This document shows, in pieces, positions 56,869-64,000 of a stretch of DNA of 64,000 bases (position 1 is its first letter; each line of letters opens with the position of its first letter). The notes under the pieces were generated by a model. It ran no database searches. It had not been told where the DNA came from and worked only from the letters and a program-made list of their open reading frames with translations. The translations under genes and the position numbers were made by a program. Source of the DNA: Fibrobacter sp. UWB5 (GTDB taxonomy: Bacteria; Fibrobacterota; Fibrobacteria; Fibrobacterales; Fibrobacteraceae); contig NZ_MWQH01000006.1 of the NCBI RefSeq assembly GCF_002210295.1, positions 124,001-188,000 on the forward strand, read 5' to 3'.

Positions 56869-59085
56869 ATGGAATGGAATGACTTCACGAGCTTGACTTC
56901 GGAAGACATGCGTGCCATTTGGGATTTTAACACAAAGGATCCTTTTTCCATCTTGGGTTTGCATCCGCTGAATACGGACCGCGGCGTGAAGACGGTGATT
57001 CGCGCTTACCAGCCGCAGGCTAGCTTTATTCGCGGAGAATCTTGCGACGGCGAGTTCGAGTTCGACTTCATGAAGCTTGGCAACACGGGATTTTTCGAAG
57101 CCATTCTCGACAAGGAATACGAACCGTTCTTCTATAACTTGATTATTAAGCAGGATGACGGCAACGAATACACGCTGACCGACCCGTATGCATTCCTCCC
57201 TGTACTTAGCGATTTTGACCGCCACTTGATTTCGAGCGGCACGCACTATGAACTTTACCGCAAACTGGGCGCAAACCTTGTAGAACACCAGGGCTTTAAA
57301 GGCGTGCACTTTGCCGTTTGGGCTCCGAACGCCCACGCGGTCTCCGTGGTCGGCAGCTTTAACAGCTGGGACGGCCGCCGCCACCAGATGCGCATGCTCG
57401 GCAGCACCGGCATTTGGGAAATCTTTATTCCGAACATTGGCGAAGGCGAACTCTACCGCTTCGAAATTCACGGTGCCGACGGCAATCTGCACGTGAAGGT
57501 AGACCCGCTCGCCAAGCTCAGCGAAGTCCGCCCGGCAACCGCCTCCATTACCACGCACCTCGACGGCTACGAATGGGGCGACGACCTTTACATGACCACG
57601 CATTGGGCAACCAAGGTCTTCGGTTCGCCGATGAACATTTACGAAGTCCACGCCGGTTCCTGGCGTCGCGATCCCGCAAATCCGGACCGTTTCTTGAACT
57701 GGGACGAACTTGCCGAGACCTTGATTCCGTACCTCAAGGAAATGGGTTACACCCACGTGGAATTCTTGCCGCTGGCCGAGCACCCGCTCGATGAATCTTG
57801 GGGCTACCAGGTGACCGGTTACTACTCCCCCACGAGCCGCTACGGCACGCCAGACCAGTTCAGACATTTTGTGGACCTTTGCCACCAGAACGAAATCGGC
57901 GTGATTGTGGACTGGGTTCCGGCTCACTTCCCCAAAGACGCCCACGCTCTCGGACGTTTCGACGGCACCGCCTGTTACGAACATGCCGACCCGCGCCAGG
58001 GCGAACACCCGCACTGGGGTACCTACATCTTTAACCTAGGCCGCAACGAAGTCAAGAACTTCTTGATTGCAAACGCCATGTACTGGCTCAAGGAATTCCA
58101 CTGCGACGGCCTGCGCGTTGACGCCGTGGCATCGATGCTTTACCTCGACTACGGCAAGGGACCCGGCCAGTGGGTGCCGAACAAGGACGGCGGCAACATC
58201 AACTACGATACGCTGGAATTCCTGAAGCACCTGAACAGCATCATGGGCCGCCTCACGCCGCATGCGATTTTGATTGCCGAAGAATCCACTAGCTTCCCCT
58301 CCATCACGCGTCCGCCTGAACAGGGCGGCCTCGGCTTCCACTACAAGTGGAACATGGGCTGGATGAACGACTTCCTCAGCTACATTCAGCACGAACCGAT
58401 TCACCGTAAGTACCACCACAACCAGCTGACCTTCAGCATGGTGTATGCCTACAGCGAAAACTTCATCCAGGTGTTCAGCCATGACGAAGTGGTTCACGGC
58501 AAGGGTTCTATGCTCGGCAAGATGCCGGGCGACAACTGGCAGAAGTTTGCAAACCTCCGCCTCACCTACGCATTCCAGTATGCGCACCCGGGCAAGAAAC
58601 TCAACTTCATGGGCAACGATTTCGGTCAGTTCCGCGAATGGAACGAGAAGCGCTCCCTCGACTGGCACTTGATCAGCTGGGATAGCCACGGCAAGCTCCT
58701 GCAGATGATGAAGGTTCTGAACCACCTGTACAAGGAAAACGCCCCGTTCTGGGAAATCGACCACTACTACACAGGCTTTGAATGGATCTGGTGCGACGAC
58801 GCCGACAATTCCATCGTAAGCTTTGTGCGTAAAGACGACCACGGAAACCAGATTCTGTGCGTGTTCAACTTCACGCCGGTGGTCCGCAACGACTACCGCT
58901 TGGGCGCTCCGACTCGCGGCAAGTGGAAGGAAATCTTCAACACGGACGCTAGCATGTTCGGCGGCTCCAACGTGGGTAACTTCGGCGAAGTCTGGACACA
59001 GGACATTCCGTGGCAGAATCGCCAGTGGAGCCTGAACATCAAGCTCCCGCCGCTGGCCGCTGTTTACTTCCGCCTGGAACGATAA
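56869..59085 (+). CDS. glgB: 1,4-alpha-glucan branching enzyme
   Basis: It makes the alpha-1,6 branches of glycogen, the storage polymer of Fibrobacter. It is 738 aa with two N-terminal beta domains, including a CBM48 (FKGVHFAVWAPNAHAVSVVG), and a GH13 barrel. Motifs are DWVPAHFPKD, GLRVDAVASMLYLDY (nucleophile Asp), ILIAEESTSFP (acid/base Glu) and FSHDEVVHGKGSM, followed by a C-terminal beta domain. ACAGGAG precedes the ATG and a TATATT box lies near 56,827. It is monocistronic with a strong terminator; no other glg gene is in the window. Confidence 0.97.
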   Translation: MEWNDFTSLTSEDMRAIWDFNTKDPFSILGLHPLNTDRGVKTVIRAYQPQASFIRGESCDGEFEFDFMKLGNTGFFEAILDKEYEPFFYNLIIKQDDGNEYTLTDPYAFLPVLSDFDRHLISSGTHYELYRKLGANLVEHQGFKGVHFAVWAPNAHAVSVVGSFNSWDGRRHQMRMLGSTGIWEIFIPNIGEGELYRFEIHGADGNLHVKVDPLAKLSEVRPATASITTHLDGYEWGDDLYMTTHWATKVFGSPMNIYEVHAGSWRRDPANPDRFLNWDELAETLIPYLKEMGYTHVEFLPLAEHPLDESWGYQVTGYYSPTSRYGTPDQFRHFVDLCHQNEIGVIVDWVPAHFPKDAHALGRFDGTACYEHADPRQGEHPHWGTYIFNLGRNEVKNFLIANAMYWLKEFHCDGLRVDAVASMLYLDYGKGPGQWVPNKDGGNINYDTLEFLKHLNSIMGRLTPHAILIAEESTSFPSITRPPEQGGLGFHYKWNMGWMNDFLSYIQHEPIHRKYHHNQLTFSMVYAYSENFIQVFSHDEVVHGKGSMLGKMPGDNWQKFANLRLTYAFQYAHPGKKLNFMGNDFGQFREWNEKRSLDWHLISWDSHGKLLQMMKVLNHLYKENAPFWEIDHYYTGFEWIWCDDADNSIVSFVRKDDHGNQILCVFNFTPVVRNDYRLGAPTRGKWKEIFNTDASMFGGSNVGNFGEVWTQDIPWQNRQWSLNIKLPPLAAVYFRLER

Positions 59086-59102
59086 CTCAACAAAATATCT
59101 AA

Positions 59103-59135
59103 AAAAAGCCGCGGGCAAATGCCTGCGGCTTTTCG
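59103..59135 (+). terminator. Terminator after glgB
   Basis: AGCCGCGGGC (59107-59116) pairs with GCCTGCGGCT (59121-59130), followed by TTTT. Confidence 0.88.
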
Positions 59136-59176
59136 TTTATACAGCCGGCTTCATTAATCGGATATATTTGCCGAAT

Positions 59177-59208
59177 ATAAAAGAACGCCCCGGCAGAGCC
59201 GAGGCGTT
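59177..59208 (-). terminator. Terminator of the GH51 gene
   Basis: On the minus strand AACGCCTCGGC pairs with GCCGGGGCGTT around TCT, with CTTTTAT after it. A second palindrome, ATTCCGGC/GCCGGAAT (59222-59243), lies between it and the stop codon. Confidence 0.75.
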
Positions 59209-59251
59209 TCTTCAAAGAATGATTCCGGCGGTTAAGCCGGAATGATATTCC

Positions 59252-62200
59252 TTATTCCACCGTGATGAGGGTGACGGTGCGCTTGCCGACCTTGACCGGC
59301 TTGCTGATGTCAACACCCTTCTTGGCCTTCTTGGACGGATCGTTTGCCCAGCCTTCCTTCAGCTTTTCGGTGCTGCGGTCGAGAGTCTGGACAGTGGCCT
59401 TGCCCTTGAAGCCCGGAATGTTCAGCTTGAGTTCGTAGTCGCTGTACGGGCTCTTGTTGATCACGAGGAGGCTCTTCTTCTTGCCGTTTTCGGTGTAGTA
59501 GGTCGTGATGAGCGATTCCTTGTCACCGGAGATTTCGGTCTTGAGGAGCTTGCCGCGGAGAGCGTCAGAAGCCATCTGGAATGCCCAGTAGCTCGGACGC
59601 GGGCAGTTCATGCATTCTTCTGCAGAACGGGTCAGGTAACCGTAGTCACCGCCTTCCGGAGTGATATCGTTGTGGATATCCCAGTATTGTGCATTGTCCA
59701 CATTTTCAGTGGCGAGCATAGCGAGGTAGTCAGCAACGAACAGACCGTTTTCGAGAGAGATGGTCTGCGGACCCGGGTTGAAGTCCACGGAGTTCCATTC
59801 GGTGAGCCAGAGTTCGATCTTCTTGTCCTTCTTGAAGTGGCTGGTCCACTTGTCTACAACCTTATGGAGACGGCCGTAGATAGGAACGAGGTCCTGCGGA
59901 GCAGAGAGGAGTGCGAAGTCGTTTTCTTCACCGAAGTGCTGCGGATAGTGGTGAACAATGAGACCGTCGGCAATGTCGCCGGTTTCCTTGAGCACGTTGT
60001 CGTTCCACTGGCCATCGAGCACGCCGAGGACTGCGACCTTAATGGTCGGGTCAACCTTCTTCATGGCTTCGATGAACTTACGGGCGCGCTTACCATAAAT
60101 GGTACCGCCGTCCTTACCATACTTTTCATAGTACGGGTGCCAGTTACCATAGACTTCGTTACCGATTTCCCAGTAAACGATGCCGGCCTTCTTGTCGATG
60201 TTGGTGTGCTTCACCCAAGCAGCGGCTTCCTGTTCGGTACCGGAACCGAAGTTCACGGTGAACATGGCGTTAGAACCGGTCTTCTTCAACCAAGCGAGGA
60301 ATTCGTCGGTATCGACCATCCAGTCGTGGTTGTCGAGGATTTCCTTCCAGTGGTCGTCATCGGCACGGAGACCACCCGGATAACGGATGATGCCGTGGTT
60401 GATGCGCTTGGCGTATTCAGCAGTCTGAACCTTGAACTTCGGATTGTCGAGCATGTCGCCATCCCAAAGTGCAGCGTTGATACCGAAGAGGCCGCCCGAG
60501 ATGTTCGGGTTGATCACGTCGCCGGTACCCTTAACTTCAACCTTCACGAGAGCCGGGCGAGCAGCAGCCTTGACTTCCTTCTGGTTGGTGAGCTTAATGT
60601 TGTCGATTTCGAAGCTACCGTTAGAACCTTCTCCACCCGGTTTGAAGTCGAGAGAAACGACGTTCTTGAGGTCGAACACGCCGTTTTCCTTAGCGTTAGG
60701 CGGCTGGTAGTACGGGAACTTGGAGAACGTGCGGAACGGCACGATCACCGTGGTGCGACCGCGAGGTACACCGGTGTTGGAAACGAAGAGTTCGTTGCCA
60801 GCGTCACCGATCTGAACCGTGATGGACTGCCATGCACGTTCGGAGTAGACGTCGAACATGATGCCCCAGTGGTTCGTCCAGTCGCGCTGCTTAGCGTCGT
60901 GAGCGGCACCATTCTTGGTAAAGTCAAGAACGAAGTCCACCCAGTCGGACATTTCGAAGTGCTTGATGTAGAGGCTGTTGCCGTCGAGCTTGGAGGTCTT
61001 GTGCGGCATTTCGATTTCGGCCTTGGACTTCGGACCGAAAGACGGTTCCCAGTTGTCCTTGGCGAACTTGCCTTCGAAGTCAGAAATCACGACATCCGGA
61101 GCCTTGGACTTCCAGTTATCCCACTTGATATCCGGGTCAACCCAGTCGATATTTTCGGTGAAGGTAATCTGGTCGACGAAGATGGTCACAGGAGCCGGCT
61201 TGCCCGGTTCGCCCTGGTTTTCACCCTTGCCCACAGAGAAGCGGACTTCCTGAATCTTGTTCCACTGCACGTCCTTAGCAACTTCGGCCTGCTTGTTAGC
61301 GTCCCAAGCCTTACCCTTGTCGCCGAACTTCTTCAGAGGAATCTTGACGAGCTTCCAGTCCTTGCTGACCTTGGAGCCTTCGATCCAGTCGTTCAGGCTG
61401 ATCTTGGTCTGGCTCTTGATGTCGTTACCCTGGTTGTCGAGGATACCCACGTAGACCTTTTCGCCACCGAGCTTACCCTTGATCCAGAAGTAGAGACCAC
61501 CCTTGTTGCGAACCTTGGAGAGGTCAATGTACTTGCCTTCGCCAAGAGAGTAGGTCACGCCAGACCAGTCGTTGTTATCGATGTACAGGGCGAGCACGTT
61601 CGGGTTGCCCTGAGTCTTGGAGTCAGCTTCGCGCTGGGCAGAGAGACCACCGTAGCTGTAGCTGAAGCCCTTGAGCTGGTTATCGTAGAACGTACCGTTC
61701 TTGACAGGCTTAGCCTTGCCGTCGAGCTTTTCGGGGTTCTTCGGGCCGTCAATGACGTCGTTGTTTTCATCCCAGTAGACAACCTTCTTCTTCGGAGCGG
61801 CCTTCTTGTTGCCCTTCACGATTTCGATGTTGTCGACCCAGATTTCGAAATCAGATGCGCCGCTCTTGTCGATAGAGAAGCGGATTTCTGCAATCTTGTC
61901 CCAGTCAATGCGAGCCGGGAATTCAGACTTACGGGTGTTGTCCCAATAGAGACCACGGTCCGGGAAGTCCACGAGAGGAATGGAAACCTTCTTCCAATCC
62001 GTCGTCACAGCACCGCCCTGGATGTACTTGTTCATCGGGAGAACGACCTGGGTCTTCTTGCCGTCAGAAACTTCTTCATCCAAAAGGCCGACCTTAACGG
62101 CTTCGCCACCCTTCTTACCCTTGATCATGAATTCGAGCTTGGAGTCGAGCATGAACTTGTTGAGGTCGAAGGTTTCGTTGTACAAGCAAACAGAAGCGCC

Positions 62201-62440
62201 CGAATATTCGCTCGGGTCGAGCTTGATGTTCAAGGCAGCCTTAGACTTGTAGCCGCCGTCTTTAGTGATGGTGATACCTTTGCTCTTGCCGCCGTAAGCG
62301 TAGTCAAAGCCCCCCGGACGATACTGTTCGTCGAAGAACTTGTAAGGAACTACACGCGGTGCTTTCGGCTGAGCCATTGTAGCCGTTACGCCGAAGCCGA
62401 GGAGGGCGACGGTAGCGGCAGTCAATGTTCGCTTCATCAT
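59252..62440 (-). CDS. cel51A: GH51 endoglucanase with three CBM11/CBM30-like modules (Cel51A/EGF-like)
   Basis: This secreted cellulase of 1062 aa matches the size and style of F. succinogenes endoglucanase F. Signal: MMKRTLTAATVALLGFGVTA. Three related beta-sandwich modules of about 180 aa precede the catalytic domain. Each holds a line such as WDKIAEIRFSIDKSG, WNKIQEVRFSVGKG or LKNVVSLDFKPGGEG and a closing NIEI/QITF/NIKL strand. The GH51 barrel from about 660 has acid/base Glu762 in WEIGNE and nucleophile Glu881 in WLTEWNS. A C-terminal beta domain follows. CBM11-type modules bind beta-glucan, so cellulose or mixed-linkage glucan is the likely substrate. A hairpin separates it from the upstream dsbA-like gene. 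Confidence 0.9.
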   Translation of the reverse strand: MMKRTLTAATVALLGFGVTATMAQPKAPRVVPYKFFDEQYRPGGFDYAYGGKSKGITITKDGGYKSKAALNIKLDPSEYSGASVCLYNETFDLNKFMLDSKLEFMIKGKKGGEAVKVGLLDEEVSDGKKTQVVLPMNKYIQGGAVTTDWKKVSIPLVDFPDRGLYWDNTRKSEFPARIDWDKIAEIRFSIDKSGASDFEIWVDNIEIVKGNKKAAPKKKVVYWDENNDVIDGPKNPEKLDGKAKPVKNGTFYDNQLKGFSYSYGGLSAQREADSKTQGNPNVLALYIDNNDWSGVTYSLGEGKYIDLSKVRNKGGLYFWIKGKLGGEKVYVGILDNQGNDIKSQTKISLNDWIEGSKVSKDWKLVKIPLKKFGDKGKAWDANKQAEVAKDVQWNKIQEVRFSVGKGENQGEPGKPAPVTIFVDQITFTENIDWVDPDIKWDNWKSKAPDVVISDFEGKFAKDNWEPSFGPKSKAEIEMPHKTSKLDGNSLYIKHFEMSDWVDFVLDFTKNGAAHDAKQRDWTNHWGIMFDVYSERAWQSITVQIGDAGNELFVSNTGVPRGRTTVIVPFRTFSKFPYYQPPNAKENGVFDLKNVVSLDFKPGGEGSNGSFEIDNIKLTNQKEVKAAARPALVKVEVKGTGDVINPNISGGLFGINAALWDGDMLDNPKFKVQTAEYAKRINHGIIRYPGGLRADDDHWKEILDNHDWMVDTDEFLAWLKKTGSNAMFTVNFGSGTEQEAAAWVKHTNIDKKAGIVYWEIGNEVYGNWHPYYEKYGKDGGTIYGKRARKFIEAMKKVDPTIKVAVLGVLDGQWNDNVLKETGDIADGLIVHHYPQHFGEENDFALLSAPQDLVPIYGRLHKVVDKWTSHFKKDKKIELWLTEWNSVDFNPGPQTISLENGLFVADYLAMLATENVDNAQYWDIHNDITPEGGDYGYLTRSAEECMNCPRPSYWAFQMASDALRGKLLKTEISGDKESLITTYYTENGKKKSLLVINKSPYSDYELKLNIPGFKGKATVQTLDRSTEKLKEGWANDPSKKAKKGVDISKPVKVGKRTVTLITVE

Positions 62441-62510
62441 ATGATCGTGTCCTTTTGGTTGTGTTTTAGTTTGATTTTGAAATTAAAATTTTCGCGTTCA
62501 AAAAGGGAGC

Positions 62511-62529
62511 ACGCGACGCGAAGTCGCGT
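62511..62529 (-). terminator. Hairpin terminator between the DsbA-like and GH51 genes
   Basis: ACGCGAC (62511-62517) pairs with GTCGCGT (62523-62529); on the minus strand GCTCCCTTTTTG follows. Some read-through into the GH51 gene is possible. Confidence 0.65.
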
Positions 62530-62553
62530 TTACAGATTGAACCGCTTAAAAGA

Positions 62554-63288
62554 TTACTTGGCTTCCTTGAGGAGCTTTTCAACCAGTTCGGGGCTGAAAC
62601 GGTCCTGACGCTTGCCGTTGATGTAGAAGTTCGGAGTACCCTGCACGCCGACTTCGGTACCGAGCTGGAAGTCCTTGTCGATACGGGCGTTCATGGCAGA
62701 GTCGAGCACCATGTCCTTCTTGAACTGATCCACGTTCAAACCGATCTGCTTTGCAACTTCCACATAGATGGAGTCGCCGAGTTCGCGGCTATGCGGAGCG
62801 AGAGCGTAGCGGTATTCCCAGAACTTGCCCTGCTTGTGAGCAGCGATAGAAGAAGCGGCAGCGGCGCGAGCGTTGGAGTGGAAGCTGAGCGGGAAGTGCT
62901 TGTAAACGAACTTGATCTTGTCCGGATACTTTTCGTTGAGTTCCTTCATGACCGGAGCGATGCGGGAGCAGTACGGGCACTGGAATTCGGTAAATTCAAC
63001 AATCGTGAGCTTCGGGTTCTTGGTGTTGCCAAAGACCGGGCTATCTTCGTCGGGAATGTCCCAAACCTTGTTATCCGCTTCCATTTCGGCGCGGGCCTGT
63101 TCCAAGGAAATGCCGCGCTTGTCGAGGGCATACTTGATGATTTCGAATTCTTCCTTGACCTGCTTGAAATCCTTTTCGAGGTTATCAAGCCTGGCCTGCT
63201 GGTTGAACGAACCGCCGGCGGAAGCCTGATTGCAGGCAACGAGACCAGCGAAACATACTGCGAGAGCAACAATGGGGAGACGTTTCAT
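62554..63288 (-). CDS. DsbA-family thiol oxidoreductase lipoprotein
   Basis: This 244-aa envelope protein is expected to form or isomerise disulfide bonds in exported proteins. Signal and lipobox are MKRLPIVALAVCFAGLVACN (Cys19). A helical region at about 30-75 precedes the thioredoxin fold with active site EFTEFQCPYCSRI (Cys104 and Cys107). FVYKHFPLSFHSNARAAA and GVQGTPNFYINGKRQ (cis-Pro loop) complete it. The helical N-terminal extension resembles DsbA/ScsC-type proteins that oligomerise. It lies upstream of the GH51 cellulase in the same direction. The Cys-paired repeat protein at 9486 is a plausible client, by inference. Confidence 0.9.
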   Translation of the reverse strand: MKRLPIVALAVCFAGLVACNQASAGGSFNQQARLDNLEKDFKQVKEEFEIIKYALDKRGISLEQARAEMEADNKVWDIPDEDSPVFGNTKNPKLTIVEFTEFQCPYCSRIAPVMKELNEKYPDKIKFVYKHFPLSFHSNARAAAASSIAAHKQGKFWEYRYALAPHSRELGDSIYVEVAKQIGLNVDQFKKDMVLDSAMNARIDKDFQLGTEVGVQGTPNFYINGKRQDRFSPELVEKLLKEAK

Positions 63289-63356
63289 GTTTTTCCTTTT
63301 GATGTTAAAAAATCCTGGGTAAGCGCAATGCTTACCTGTGTAGAGGAAATATAAAA

Positions 63357-63415
63357 AAAGTAGGGAGTAGGCCGTAATGACGAATGTGCAATGTGAGATG
63401 AAAGATTCAATATTA
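63357..63415. repeat. Simple intergenic repeat
   Basis: AGTAGGGAGTAGGCCGTAATG followed by AATGTGCAATGTGAGATGAAA combines the two simple-repeat styles seen at 2097/53914 and at 55436. It lies upstream of the DsbA-like gene, pointing away from it. Confidence 0.5.
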
Positions 63416-63437
63416 CGAATCTTCCTAGAACAACAAT

Positions 63438-63514
63438 AAAGGGGGAAGTCTCCCCCTGTATCGCACTTCGTTGCTCCCCACCCCCTCGCCTAGGGGGACA
63501 CCCCTAAAACCCCG
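63438..63514. repeat. Interspersed repeat, copy 2
   Basis: AAAGGGGGAAGTCTCCCCCT ... CGCACTTCGTTGCTC ... TAGGGGGACACCCCTA ... AAACCCC matches the copy at 48174-48251 with about ten differences by eye, several in the loops of its two hairpins. The remainder of 63289-63592 holds no gene. Confidence 0.8.
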
Positions 63515-63592
63515 ATGGAAGGAGCCATGAAGCTCCACGAATTTGAAAACTTTTCGTTACAAATTAGTGCGACGGAAGCAAGCGAGTAGAGC

Positions 63593-64000
63593 CTATGGGT
63601 CGTCCTTTAGACAACGAACTGAAAAGGCGTAATTTTTTTCAAAACTGAACAGTTTCGGACTCTTGTAAAAGTAATCCAAGTCCATGTCGTGGGCTTGGAG
63701 GCTATCATACTCAGAGGCACACCAGAAATAGGCATACTGACTATCAATGAAGTGACCATTGTTGTATCTGAAGCCAGCAGGGATTGCAGAAAAGCCCACA
63801 TCATCCGTACCGCTGCCATTAGAATACCAACCTGTTAGCGATTTCAAAATATCGCTAGCCATCGATTGTCCGCCCACCTCAGTAAACAAAGTTTCCCATT
63901 CTGCTTGTGTCGGCAGATGCCAGCCATCGGGGCAAATGCCCTGAACTGTTGTCGGAAGCGTGCATGTCTTGCCGTAACCGCAATCCTGGGGATTATCGGC
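63593..64000 (-). CDS. FISUMP (TIGR02145) protein, 5' part beyond the window
   Basis: The last 135 residues of a Fibrobacter succinogenes major paralogous domain protein run in from the right edge; the visible part starts ADNPQDCGYGKTCTLPTTVQ. GICPDGWHLPTQAEWETLFT, the aromatic FWCASEYDSLQAHDMDLDYF and the ending YAFSVRCLKDDP are diagnostic. Compared with the FISUMP gene at 48667-49707, this copy is closer to the family consensus (HLPTQAEW for HIMNGYEW). The N-terminal signal and linker cannot be seen. Confidence 0.92.
   Translation of the reverse strand, partial: ADNPQDCGYGKTCTLPTTVQGICPDGWHLPTQAEWETLFTEVGGQSMASDILKSLTGWYSNGSGTDDVGFSAIPAGFRYNNGHFIDSQYAYFWCASEYDSLQAHDMDLDYFYKSPKLFSFEKNYAFSVRCLKDDP

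Noticed and set aside
59672-62608. Very long + strand open frame (978 codons)
   Set aside because: It lies opposite the GH51 gene and arises from the codon bias of that gene; it shows no domain and starts with no ribosome site.

Overview
The window comes from a Fibrobacter, a close relative of the rumen cellulose degrader F. succinogenes. The evidence is direct. There is a circularly permuted mixed-linkage beta-glucanase of the F. succinogenes type (38213-39259), a large GH51 endoglucanase like Cel51A/EGF (59252-62440), and members of paralogous families first defined in F. succinogenes: TIGR02145/FISUMP, TIGR02147 and TIGR02171. Surface proteins carry Ser-rich linkers, and many lipoproteins are present. 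Recognisable promoters share the form TTGnnn, a 16-18 base spacer, then TATATT.

Layout. 1-7234: a TrpB2-type synthase (cut by the window edge), a structured non-coding stretch, ogt, a MurC/Mpl-like ligase, the aguB-aguA pair making putrescine from agmatine, and a DUF2914 membrane protein. 7342-14288: two large secreted repeat proteins and a small outer-membrane barrel. 14459-21151: the radical SAM/DUF4130 DNA-repair-type pair, a GH5 mannanase-like enzyme without signal peptide, and two tandem GGDEF proteins. 21373-24323: a TIGR02147 regulator, a LamG-like lipoprotein and a PAS/zinc-ribbon protein in overlapping frames, ending in a long structured 3' region. 24371-27261: an omega-like RNA polymerase subunit, tRNA-Ser(GGA), oligoendopeptidase F and a lipoprotein. 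27513-31399: a cluster of envelope lipoproteins. 31483-39259: a tandem GH10 protein, ruvA-ruvB, an AT-rich envelope cluster whose first gene is frameshifted, and the lichenase. 39384-49707: a double-winged-helix GntR regulator, a TIGR02171 lipoprotein, a PurO-like protein, gatB, a YciO-type protein and a FISUMP lipoprotein. 49866-59085: the dagK-lpxD-lpxC-fabZ lipid A operon with a gamma-carbonic anhydrase upstream, an aldehyde dehydrogenase, a pyridoxal kinase/thioesterase pair and glgB. 59252-64000: Cel51A-like endoglucanase, a DsbA-type lipoprotein and the 3' part of a second FISUMP gene.

How it works together. The themes are plant-wall polysaccharide attack (GH5, GH10 pair, GH16, GH51), building the outer membrane (lpxD, lpxC, fabZ, many lipoproteins, DsbA for exported disulfides), storage glycogen (glgB) and housekeeping (ruvAB, gatB, pepF). 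No prophage, IS element or CRISPR array was seen.

The most unusual observations are four. A two-domain GH10 protein has each domain lacking a different catalytic glutamate. A tandem hairpin locus lies at 1262-1460. A poly-A tract at 36028-36035 puts a lipoprotein start out of frame. A secreted protein has eleven repeats that each keep a pair of cysteines. Several short palindromic and interspersed repeat families lie between genes. All calls are by eye from sequence; no database search was run.
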